Of a DNA stretch of 64,000 nt, positions 45,491-52,796 are shown piece by piece. The translations under genes and the position numbers were made by a program. Location: NCBI GenBank assembly GCA_944371905.1, contig CALVYA010000003.1, positions 16,861-80,860 of the forward strand, written 5' to 3'. The notes beneath the pieces are model-generated. The model saw nothing but the letters and a program-made list of their open reading frames with translations. It did no database searches and was not told where the DNA came from. Position 1 is the stretch's first letter. Each line of letters starts with the position of its first letter. The stretch comes from an uncultured Bacilli bacterium. GTDB taxonomy: Bacteria > Bacillota_I > Bacilli_A > RF39 > UBA660.

Positions 45491-45708
45491 TAGGATGATT
45501 TACTATTAAATTTGTTGTTTTATTAAAAAGCAGGATAAGATGCTTGCACAATATAACCAATTGATACCTTATAAAATAAGGAATTTGGTATGTGCAATTC
45601 TAATTTTGTACTTACAAAATTCATCCTACTATGTAGGTAGATATATAGGATGATTACCATATATATCACTTTATTTTCAACAAATATTAATTTTACTTTA
45701 TCATCCTA
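45491..45708. repeat. Four TAGGATGA octamers
   Basis: Exact copies at 45491-45498 (+), 45621-45628 (-), 45646-45653 (+) and 45701-45708 (-), with near copies CAGGATAA at 45531 and TAGGATTT at 45733. Alternating orientation suggests two inverted pairs bound by a dimeric protein, most simply the HTH_36 product next door. Confidence 0.6.
45544..45597. repeat. Triple-stem hairpin inside the octamer array
   Basis: TTGCACA/TGTGCAA at the base, ACCAA/TTGGT in the middle and CCTTAT-AAA-ATAAGG at the tip form one 54-base imperfect hairpin. It has no T run, so it is not a simple terminator; an origin or structured leader is possible. Confidence 0.55.
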
Positions 45709-45770
45709 AATATTTGTTTTTTAATAATTATGTAGGATTTATCTTTTTTTAATCACCTCCTTTATTGCAA

Positions 45771-45796
45771 CAAAAAAGAGAGCCATAAGCTCCCTC
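45771..45796 (-). terminator. Terminator (attenuator-like) in the control region
   Basis: On the minus strand GAGGGAGC-TTATG-GCTC is followed by TCTTTTTTG. It lies a short way downstream of the TTGACT box at 45843-45848 and upstream of the HTH_36 gene, so it may stop a short leader transcript. Confidence 0.5.
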
Positions 45797-45828
45797 GATA
45801 TAAATATTGCATTTTACCATATTTTAAC

Positions 45829-45866
45829 ATTTGCATCGTTTAAGTCAATGACTAGCTGATGCAAAT
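45829..45866. promoter_or_regulatory. Inverted repeat around a TTGACT box
   Basis: ATTTGCATC (45829-45837) and GATGCAAAT (45858-45866) are perfect 9-bp arms 20 bp apart. On the minus strand TTGACT (45843-45848) lies between them; AT-rich -10 candidates follow at about 45819-45825. A repressor on this repeat would block the leader and integrase-side operon. Confidence 0.4.
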
Positions 45867-46018
45867 TTGTGCTTTTTTGTGCAAAATGTGCAATACATAT
45901 AATTGTTGCAATTTTACTATATTGTATCATCCACAAATTATAAGTCAACACTTTCATTTTACAATGTTTCTTTTTATTACATTTTGTTTTATTTTTTGTT
46001 TATTATTAAATATTTTTA

Positions 46019-46058
46019 TGTACATTTAATGTACATCTAAATTAATTTATGCTATAAT
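46019..46058 (+). promoter_or_regulatory. Promoter and palindromic operator of the RHH-methyltransferase operon
   Basis: TGTACAT-TTA-ATGTACA (46019-46035) is a perfect palindrome lying over the -35 position. An extended -10 (TGC-TATAAT, -10 box at 46053-46058) follows. The RHH protein encoded just downstream is the natural repressor. Confidence 0.6.
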
Positions 46059-46073
46059 AATTTTGGTGATATG

Positions 46074-46265
46074 ATGAAGAAAACAGGTAGACCTAAAGGA
46101 AAAAATAAAAATGCAAGGCTGAATATAATGATTGAAGATAAAATAAAAAATGAATATAAAGATATTGCACAAAAAAACGGAACTAATATCTCTGTCAAAA
46201 CTTGTGAATTAATAGTTAAATACATAAATGAAAATAAGGAGGTTCAAAATAATGAACATAATTGA
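46074..46265 (+). CDS. Ribbon-helix-helix regulator ahead of the methyltransferase gene
   Basis: A 63-residue basic protein. The N-terminus KKTGRPKGKNKNARLNIMI contains the GRP-type arm and the beta strand; EDKIKNEYKDIAQKNGTNIS is helix A and the turn, followed by a C-terminal helix. It is a small ribbon-helix-helix DNA-binding protein. It overlaps the methyltransferase gene by 14 bp and so may be the controller of this restriction-modification unit, in place of the usual XRE-type C protein. GGTGAT lies before two adjacent ATGs; the second is used here. Confidence 0.7.
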   Translation: MKKTGRPKGKNKNARLNIMIEDKIKNEYKDIAQKNGTNISVKTCELIVKYINENKEVQNNEHN

Positions 46266-47370
46266 TTTATTTGCCGGATGTGGTGGATTAAGTTTAGGAT
46301 TTGAAATGGAAAAATTTAATATTCCATTGGCGATAGAAAAAGATGAATGGGCTGCAGAAACATACAAAAAAAACCACCCAAATACTAATGTAATTGTAGG
46401 TGATATTACTCAAATAACAGATTTAGAAAATTTATTACCAAATGATATGATTGTTGACGGAATTATCGGTGGACCACCTTGTCAAGGTTTTTCATTAAGT
46501 GGAAACAGGGATAAAAATGATCCAAGAAATAGCTTATTTATGGACTTTGTAAGATTTGTAAATTTTTTTAAGCCAAAATTCTTTGTAATGGAAAATGTAA
46601 CTGGAATATTATCAATGAAAACAAAAGAAAATATATTAGTAAAAGACCTAATTTTACAAGAATATGATAAAGCAGGCTATAATGTTAAAATTTGCAAATT
46701 AAATGCAGCCGAATATGGTGTTCCACAAGCAAGAGTACGAGTTGTATTTATGGGAATTAGAAAAGACCTACCTTTTAATGAAGATAAACTAGGCCCAAAA
46801 CCTATATATTCTGAAGACAAACAAATAACAATTGAACAAGCAATTATGGATTTACCTCAAATAGTTTCTGGTGAAGGTACTGAAGAAATGGAATATGCTT
46901 GTAAGCCTCAAAATGATTATCAAAAATGGGCAAGAAAATATAGCAAAAAAGTTTATAATCATGTTGCAATGCGTCATACAAAAAGATTAATAGAGAGATT
47001 TGAAAACATCAAATTTGGACAATCCGTTGCTGATGTTGACGATTGTCACAAACAAAGAAAAAGAGGCGATGCCTCAAAAATAAGCGGGAAAACATTCTCA
47101 CAAAATAATATGAGGCCTTTTCCAAATAAACCATCTCCAACAATTCCAGCTAGTTTCCAAAGCAATTTTATACATCCTTACATAAATAGAAATTATACTG
47201 CTAGAGAGGGTGCAAGATTACAATCGTTTCCTGATGATTATATTTTTTGTGGAAAAAGAACTACTATGTCTTGGGAAAAAAATCTATCTCAATATCAACA
47301 AATTGGAAATGCTGTTCCACCTCTTCTTGCAAATGCAATAGCAAAAAATCTGCTTAACTATTTTAGTTAA
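46252..47370 (+). CDS. C5-cytosine DNA methyltransferase of a type II restriction-modification unit
   Basis: A 372-residue enzyme. Motif I IIDLFAGCGGLSLGF, motif IV GGPPCQGFSLSGNRD with the catalytic Cys, motif VI MENVTGIL, motif VIII QARVRVVFMGI and motif X QIGNAVPPLLANAIA are all present; the variable target-recognition region lies between VIII and X. It protects host DNA from the endonuclease encoded convergently at 47381-48163. ATG at 46252 is chosen because GGAGGTTCAAAATA precedes it. Confidence 0.93.
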   Translation: MNIIDLFAGCGGLSLGFEMEKFNIPLAIEKDEWAAETYKKNHPNTNVIVGDITQITDLENLLPNDMIVDGIIGGPPCQGFSLSGNRDKNDPRNSLFMDFVRFVNFFKPKFFVMENVTGILSMKTKENILVKDLILQEYDKAGYNVKICKLNAAEYGVPQARVRVVFMGIRKDLPFNEDKLGPKPIYSEDKQITIEQAIMDLPQIVSGEGTEEMEYACKPQNDYQKWARKYSKKVYNHVAMRHTKRLIERFENIKFGQSVADVDDCHKQRKRGDASKISGKTFSQNNMRPFPNKPSPTIPASFQSNFIHPYINRNYTAREGARLQSFPDDYIFCGKRTTMSWEKNLSQYQQIGNAVPPLLANAIAKNLLNYFS

Positions 47371-47382
47371 ACAGATTTTTTT
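47343..47382. terminator. Bidirectional terminator between methyltransferase and endonuclease genes
   Basis: AAAAAATCTG-(c)-TTAACTA-TTT-TAGTTAA-(a)-CAGATTTTTTT, a long stem that overlaps the end of the methyltransferase gene and stops at the endonuclease stop. Confidence 0.8.
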
Positions 47383-48163
47383 ATTCTTCAACATCAATTA
47401 GTCTACCAGGGGTATTAACTCCTCTTTCAATTGCAATATTTTCTATATCTGTACTAATTTGATTATAATAATCTTCCAATACTGCAAATTCAATTAATGA
47501 CTGCTCATTAAATCTTAAAACAAACATCTCATCTAAAACCTTATCATATCTTGCAGATATTATTTTATCATTTCCGACTTGATTTGTTTCCATTAAAACA
47601 TAGGTTTTTACATTAGGTGTAGCACTTTTTAATAACTTACTAGAAAATTGAACTTCACCAAACATAGTTGCATCTAAATATGTTTTTACCTCAACTGCTA
47701 TGATTGGTAAAATAATTTCAAAATTTGTATTTTCTATTGTTATTGTTACTTTTTTACCAATACAGAAATCTACATCTTTTTTCATTATATTTACTTTAAG
47801 ATCATTACCAATTTTTATTCCCGCATAAATACCTTTATTATAAATACCTAACTTCCCGTTTTTTATATATTCGTTGTCTTGGAATAAATATGTGCTTAAT
47901 TCTTCTAAAAAGGTAGAACGAAATTTAGATTGAGATGTTATATTATGCTTTCTAGTAAATGTATTCAATTTTTCATAGTAGTCATTAATAACATTAGTAG
48001 CCTCTCTAAATGTATTTTCATCAGAATTTGAAAAATCGAATTCTAATAATTTCATTTTAGTTTCTAGATATACATTTTCATAAAATTCTTTTATTTTTTC
48101 TCCTACACCACCATAGTTGTTATGAATTTTATTTTTAAAGTTATTTTCATGAATATACAACAT
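47381..48163 (-). CDS. Type II restriction endonuclease, Bpu10I-like
   Basis: A 260-residue protein. KKDVDFCIGK followed by LPIIAVEVKTYLDATM gives the metal-binding D ... E-x-K of PD-(D/E)xK nucleases, in the sequence setting of the RE_Bpu10I family. Its position tail-to-tail with a cytosine methyltransferase supports the role. The target site cannot be read from sequence; Bpu10I itself cuts CCTNAGC, but that is a heterodimer, whereas only one subunit gene and one methyltransferase gene are seen here. AGGAGGTAGTAAT precedes the ATG. Confidence 0.65.
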   Translation of the reverse strand: MLYIHENNFKNKIHNNYGGVGEKIKEFYENVYLETKMKLLEFDFSNSDENTFREATNVINDYYEKLNTFTRKHNITSQSKFRSTFLEELSTYLFQDNEYIKNGKLGIYNKGIYAGIKIGNDLKVNIMKKDVDFCIGKKVTITIENTNFEIILPIIAVEVKTYLDATMFGEVQFSSKLLKSATPNVKTYVLMETNQVGNDKIISARYDKVLDEMFVLRFNEQSLIEFAVLEDYYNQISTDIENIAIERGVNTPGRLIDVEE

Positions 48164-48207
48164 ATTACTACCTCCTAGTAATATTGTATCACAATAAATT
48201 TATATTT

Positions 48208-50247
48208 TTAAATATTACTAATATTATTTTTAGTAAATGGTGTTAAATCTTGCTGAAGTAACAAATCTTTATTTTGTCTTATAAGTTTAATTACTACAGA
48301 AGTTGATATTATATTGGTTATATTCAAAAATTCTAAAATTTTTCTTGAATCTTCTTCATTTATTCCTAAATCATCTAATATTTTATAAGCTGTATCTAAA
48401 GACTTATAATTTGATAATATTCCTATAAATTGTTGTAATTGTTTATTACTACTTATCGAATCATCTTTATGCAATTCAATATAGTTAACAAATTTAGAAA
48501 ATTTAAATTTTATAAAATTATTTAATTCATACAACGAATCAATAAATAGATTAATATTTTCTTTATTACCACTTAAATTATATTTAGCATTAAAACTATC
48601 AACAATTTGTTTATAAGTTTTATTTAACAAAAGATCTACTAAATAATATTTATATGGCAAATATTCATATTCATAATTTAAATCTTTATACCTTTCTGTT
48701 TTAAAGTGATATCCAGGTCCAGGTTTAAATAACTTTAATCCTATTTTGACAAAATCAATTATTTGATTATTTCTACATAAATCATCATACACTTTATTCG
48801 TTATATATTGATATGTTTTGTTAAATTGTAAATTATGACCAACTATATCGTTTATTGTAACTCCACTGGAATTTAAAACATCTATTTTTTCCTCTAATTT
48901 CTTTTGCTTGTTTATATCATCATATTTTTTATTTAAATATATTATTTCATCTTCATCATTAATTTCATCATCTTCTGCAAGAATGTTTAAATCAAACCAA
49001 CCACTACTATCATTAATATTGGATAAGATTGATTCGTTTGAAATGATTATTTCTCCAATAGTCGGATTTTCTAGATTTAATCTTCCAACTCTACCAATTA
49101 AATTATTAAGCTTGAAAGCTGATTTTGGATCATCAACCACTATTAATGAATTCGTAGGAGTATTGATACCTTCCATTAACGTATTAGTACATAACAATAC
49201 TTTAATATTATTTTTGTTGTATTCATTTTCATAAAATTTTCTTAAATACATTGGAGTTTTTCCATGATGTATACCTATTCCTCTTTTTAAAAGAGACACA
49301 ACATACCAATCAGCACTAACTGATTTTTCTAAATATCTTATTTCTCTTTCGTACATTTCTATATATTTCTCATCTTCTGGTATTTTTTGTAATATACTTT
49401 CAATATTTTTATAAATTGCTCCTGGCGAAGAAAAATAAATTAATTGATGCTCTAATTTTATAAAATCCAACCAGCTTTCTTCATTTGCTAAAATTAACAT
49501 TTTATTATAAACTGGCATAAAATTTGTATAGTATTTTACAATATTCAATTTTGTTTTGCCGAATGTAACATTATTAATATAAGGACCTAATAAAGCAATT
49601 TTTTCTGCTTTATTTACCAAGTCTAAATATACTTTATTCATATATATTAATCTATCATCTGTTTTAATTTCATTTGAACTTGATGCTTGTAACTTATATA
49701 TTTCATCAAATATTAAAAAATCTATTTTTATTTCTTTTGTTTTCTCTAAAAATTCTCTATCACTTCTTTCTGGAACAAAAACAAAAATATTCTTTTCTTT
49801 TATTTCTTCTGATGAGTTGATGCATATATTATATGTATCACTAAATAAATTATATATTTTTTTTAGCAATTCATTCATTAACGCCAAAGTTGGAATTATA
49901 AAAATAATATTGTTTAATTTTTTCTCATTACGTTTAATAAATTCAAGCATCAAAAAAGTTTTCCCAAAACTAGTTGGAGCGCTCAAAAACAAATTGTTAT
50001 CATTTAATATATTTAAAATTTCCATTTGATATCTGTTTAATATTATATCTTTATTAACTACAGATCTGTTTGTTTGAGAGAGAATTATAGAACTAATAGT
50101 GTTATCTTTGTAATACATATTTAAATCATAAAATTGTAGTTCATCTGTTTCTTCATTTAACAAATAATTTTTTAAAGCTTTTTCACGATTTTTTTTAATA
50201 GTATTATCCATATATCTGTATTCAAAAATTTCTAAATTGTTATCCAT
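48208..50247 (-). CDS. hamB: Hachiman helicase HamB
   Basis: A 679-residue superfamily 2 helicase of the Ski2-like type. Motif I is SAPTSFGKTFL, motif II FLIFDEIYK, then HHGKTPMYLR and GINTPTNSLIV, and motif VI LIGRVGRLN. The C-terminal 250 residues are helical. It overlaps the HamA gene by 8 bp. In Hachiman, HamB holds HamA inactive on DNA and releases its nuclease when phage DNA is sensed. Assignment rests on the pairing with a DUF1837 protein. Confidence 0.82.
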   Translation of the reverse strand: MDNNLEIFEYRYMDNTIKKNREKALKNYLLNEETDELQFYDLNMYYKDNTISSIILSQTNRSVVNKDIILNRYQMEILNILNDNNLFLSAPTSFGKTFLMLEFIKRNEKKLNNIIFIIPTLALMNELLKKIYNLFSDTYNICINSSEEIKEKNIFVFVPERSDREFLEKTKEIKIDFLIFDEIYKLQASSSNEIKTDDRLIYMNKVYLDLVNKAEKIALLGPYINNVTFGKTKLNIVKYYTNFMPVYNKMLILANEESWLDFIKLEHQLIYFSSPGAIYKNIESILQKIPEDEKYIEMYEREIRYLEKSVSADWYVVSLLKRGIGIHHGKTPMYLRKFYENEYNKNNIKVLLCTNTLMEGINTPTNSLIVVDDPKSAFKLNNLIGRVGRLNLENPTIGEIIISNESILSNINDSSGWFDLNILAEDDEINDEDEIIYLNKKYDDINKQKKLEEKIDVLNSSGVTINDIVGHNLQFNKTYQYITNKVYDDLCRNNQIIDFVKIGLKLFKPGPGYHFKTERYKDLNYEYEYLPYKYYLVDLLLNKTYKQIVDSFNAKYNLSGNKENINLFIDSLYELNNFIKFKFSKFVNYIELHKDDSISSNKQLQQFIGILSNYKSLDTAYKILDDLGINEEDSRKILEFLNITNIISTSVVIKLIRQNKDLLLQQDLTPFTKNNISNI

Positions 50248-51082
50248 TATTTATCCTCCTTACAAAGAACTCTAAAAATTCTTTTTTGGATAATACAGGT
50301 AAAAAAACTAATATTATTTCTTCTGTTTTTTGAATTAGAACTTCTTCACTTCCAAAATATTCAACAATCATTTTTTCATATTCTTGTTTATCATATATAT
50401 CATCGTTAACTACAAATACAATACTTCTTATATTTATACTATCTGCATAAACAGTTTCATATTTTTCAACCATTTTAACTCTCTTTTCTTCTGATTCTGC
50501 AATAAATGATGAAGTGTGATTTCTTACAAAGCTTATTTCTTCCACTGTAGAATGTTTTTTTATACTTTCAATAGCTGCTTCTAACCCTTCTCTTGCATTT
50601 TGATAAAATTTAGATTCTCCATAATATAAAATATCATTTTCATAATCAAAGTAAACATTATCATTACCATATACTGGCATCTTTGAAGAAGTTTTAAATG
50701 AAATTTTTGAAATTAATGTTTCAACATTAGTAAATTTATCTATAAGTATACTCATTAAATATTCAGCTATATCTCCTTGAAAAGCTGTATTACTTATATT
50801 AATTTTTTTATTCCATCCTAGAGAATTAAATATATCTTCAACTACAATAATTAAACTATTATTTTTAATTAAATTATCTACATATTTTTTTGTTTCAGGA
50901 ATAGTTTTGGAACTCTCCTTTTGGGTAGCATAATATAGTAAATTACTTTCATCCAGCAATAAATCACAAATTATATTAAATAAAATAGTTTTATCAGCAA
51001 ATAATTCTTCCCAAGTTATTTGTTTAAGTCTAATTTTCATTGCATTATCTTTATTTAATAAATTAATTCTTTCAAATTCCAT
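50240..51082 (-). CDS. hamA: Hachiman nuclease HamA (DUF1837)
   Basis: A 280-residue protein of the DUF1837 family, effector of the Hachiman anti-phage system. TAFQGDIAEYLMSILI and SSKMPVYGNDNVYFDYEND are family segments, and ILYYGESKFYQNAREGLEA supplies the E-x-K of its PD-(D/E)xK-like site with the Asp of VYFDY. The start is taken at 51082 (GAGGAAGTGTAGT-ATG); an in-frame GTG five codons upstream overlaps the ribosome site. Confidence 0.82.
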   Translation of the reverse strand: MEFERINLLNKDNAMKIRLKQITWEELFADKTILFNIICDLLLDESNLLYYATQKESSKTIPETKKYVDNLIKNNSLIIVVEDIFNSLGWNKKINISNTAFQGDIAEYLMSILIDKFTNVETLISKISFKTSSKMPVYGNDNVYFDYENDILYYGESKFYQNAREGLEAAIESIKKHSTVEEISFVRNHTSSFIAESEEKRVKMVEKYETVYADSINIRSIVFVVNDDIYDKQEYEKMIVEYFGSEEVLIQKTEEIILVFLPVLSKKEFLEFFVRRINNG

Positions 51083-51108
51083 ACTACACTTCCTCACTTC
51101 AAAAAATA

Positions 51109-51142
51109 AGCAGTATCCATCTTAAAAAAGAATGATACTGCT
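51109..51142. repeat. Hairpin upstream of hamA
   Basis: AGCAGTATC ... GATACTGCT form 9-bp arms around an A-rich loop in the hamA 5' leader, between a TATAAT-like box at about 51160 and the gene. It may modulate expression or be the end of a former gene. Confidence 0.4.
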
Positions 51143-51304
51143 ATTCTTATATACATTATACAACAAAATTCGCACTTTTTTAATATTTGAAACAAAATCA
51201 CTTGAAATTTCTATGTTTTATGCCCATTTAACACACAAAATTATAAATTTAGTATAATTATCAATAATATTGTTTTAATTAAATTTAGCCGTCTTAATAC
51301 CCAA

Positions 51305-51595
51305 TCAAATTATGTAATGGTAAGTAAACTCCCCACCTCCTGCATTTATGTGATTCGATAAAACTATTACGTTAGGATTATTACCAAAAGCTGATAAAAT
51401 AGCATCAACACGATCATCTCTATCTAATGTTTTATCTATATCTCTCGTTAAAACCACTGGTACACCTAACTCCCTAAAACGATCATAAATATACTTAGAT
51501 ACTTCTAATGTAAAATCTTTTTCATATATATTTCCATTGACTGCACCAGGATCATCTCCACCATGCCCAGCATCTACAACTATTTTATAATCCAT
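51305..51595 (-). pseudogene. 5' part of the LysM amidase gene, cut off by the mobile element
   Basis: The frame gives the first half of an Amidase_3 domain: zinc ligands His11 in VVDAGHGGDDPG, Glu25 in IYEKDF and His82 in VLSNHINAGGG. After residue 89 it runs into element DNA and stops seven codons later (FTYHYII). It has no signal peptide, like the sporulation-type amidases CwlC/CwlV that act in the mother cell. GAGGAGGAATATTTT precedes the ATG. The remaining half is at 38022-39152. Confidence 0.88.
51330..51337. repeat. Attachment core, right junction
   Basis: TCCCCACC on the plus strand, identical to the copy at 39145-39152. To its right is the 5' part of the amidase gene. From hamA to this site are about 230 bp of non-coding element DNA. 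Confidence 0.85.
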
Positions 51596-51659
51596 AAAAT
51601 ATTCCTCCTCGCCATATTCTATGACAATGGTCTAGCTTGTTGTTACATTAAATCAAGAA

Positions 51660-51685
51660 AAAAAGAACATTTCTGTTCTTTCTAA
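51660..51685 (-). terminator. Terminator after htrA
   Basis: AAAGAACA-GAAA-TGTTCTTT followed by TTTTC on the minus strand, overlapping the htrA stop. Confidence 0.75.
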
Positions 51686-52791
51686 TCTGTTGCTTTCGTT
51701 AAAGTTACAGTAGTAGTTTTCTCATCTCCATCTCTAAGATAAGTTACTTTTATCTTATCTCCAGGATTATATTTATACAATACATATTTTAAATATGCTC
51801 CATTAATAACTTCTTCACCATCAATTTTAGTAATTACATCTCCTTTTTCAAGACCTGACTTTGAAGCACCAGAGCCACTTACTACAGAGATAACTACTAC
51901 CCCACTAGTAATATTATTAGGAAGACTTATTCCATATGATAATAAAGCTCTAGCATCAGATGCATTTAAAAGAGTAATCCCTAAAGCAGGTCTTTCAATT
52001 TCTTTTGATTTTTCTAATTCCTCTACATGTGCCATAGCATCTTCTATCTTGATAGAAAATCCCATTCCTTCCACACTACTATCCACTAACTTCATTGAAT
52101 TAACTCCAATAACCTCACCGTTAGAATTTAATAAAGGACCTCCACTATTTCCCGGATTAATTGCTGCATCTACTTGCGATACTTTCATAACCCAATCCGC
52201 TTGTGAATTCACACTAACAGTTACTAAACGGTCAATTCCAGAAATAATACCACTAGTAACAGTATTATAATACTCTTCTCCCACAGGTGAACCTATAGTA
52301 AAGATCGTATCTCCTAATTTTAAATCTTCTGTACTACCAATCGTTGCTACTTGTAATACTTCTTCTACTGGAATACGTAATACTGCAATATCTAAATATT
52401 CATCTCCACCTAATTTAGTAGCTTTGACTTCCTTTTCGTTTGTCATGATAACAGTTAAACTAGTAGCATCTTCTACTACATGCTCATTTGTCATAATATA
52501 ACCATATTTATCATCTACTTTATATACGAATCCACTACCAGTACTAGCTAATTGATTCCCTTGAAAATTTTTAACCATAACTACTGCATCATATACTTTT
52601 TCCACTGCAGCACTAATACCAGTATTATCAATTACTACTTTATTCTCACAACTAGTATATTGACATCCTAATAATCCAGCATTATTAGTTTCTCCTTGTC
52701 CTAATGGATTTGCAATTACTAAATACATTACTCCTCCACCAAGTAAAAAAGCACATAATATTATTGCAAAATTAATTATTTTTCCACGCAT
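51682..52791 (-). CDS. htrA: HtrA/DegP-type membrane-anchored serine protease
   Basis: A 369-residue S1C protease with one N-terminal membrane helix (about residues 8-28). The catalytic triad is His in YIMTNEHVVED, Asp in EYLDIAVLRI and Ser in NPGNSGGPLLNSNGEVIG. A single PDZ domain (about 265-360, with GVVVISVVSGSGASKSGLEKGD) follows. It degrades misfolded exported proteins outside the cell. The start at 52791 has AAGGAGTGATAAAA. It begins 6 bp after the Abi_2 gene, so the two are probably cotranscribed. Confidence 0.92.
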   Translation of the reverse strand: MRGKIINFAIILCAFLLGGGVMYLVIANPLGQGETNNAGLLGCQYTSCENKVVIDNTGISAAVEKVYDAVVMVKNFQGNQLASTGSGFVYKVDDKYGYIMTNEHVVEDATSLTVIMTNEKEVKATKLGGDEYLDIAVLRIPVEEVLQVATIGSTEDLKLGDTIFTIGSPVGEEYYNTVTSGIISGIDRLVTVSVNSQADWVMKVSQVDAAINPGNSGGPLLNSNGEVIGVNSMKLVDSSVEGMGFSIKIEDAMAHVEELEKSKEIERPALGITLLNASDARALLSYGISLPNNITSGVVVISVVSGSGASKSGLEKGDVITKIDGEEVINGAYLKYVLYKYNPGDKIKVTYLRDGDEKTTTVTLTKATD

Positions 52792-52796
52792 TTTTA

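Larger units (their letters stand above)
45473..46073. promoter_or_regulatory. 600-bp control region of the element (no gene)
   Basis: This gap between the divergent HTH_36 and RHH genes holds several repeats: four copies of TAGGATGA, a 54-base triple-stem hairpin, a terminator, a 9-bp inverted repeat around a TTGACT box, three phased TGTGC copies (45868, 45878, 45887), and a palindromic operator before the RHH gene. It looks like the regulatory hub, and perhaps the replication or transfer origin, of the element. Confidence 0.6.
39145..51337. mobile_element. 12.2-kb serine-recombinase integrative element inserted in the LysM amidase gene
   Basis: Both ends carry TCCCCACC (39145-39152 and 51330-51337), an 8-bp direct repeat acting as the attachment core. 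Deleting one copy and everything between rejoins the amidase frame exactly: ...NHINAGGG|EGAEIIYALRND. Inside are a large serine recombinase (42957-44615), small DNA-binding proteins, and a dense set of defence genes: KAP NTPase, HTH-Fic, HEPN, RHH-methyltransferase-endonuclease, and Hachiman. No conjugation, capsid or tail genes are present, so it is probably mobilised passively or is a minimal defence island. The short core with no terminal inverted repeats fits serine-recombinase integration. Confidence 0.9.

Noticed and set aside
45544..45597. The long hairpin as a CRISPR or tRNA-like structure
   Set aside because: It is a single hairpin without repeated units, spacers or cloverleaf elements. 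No CRISPR array was seen anywhere in the window.
48908..49234. 108-codon frame on the plus strand inside hamB
   Set aside because: It is the shadow of a clearly conserved helicase frame, has no ribosome site and has a biased, low-complexity composition.
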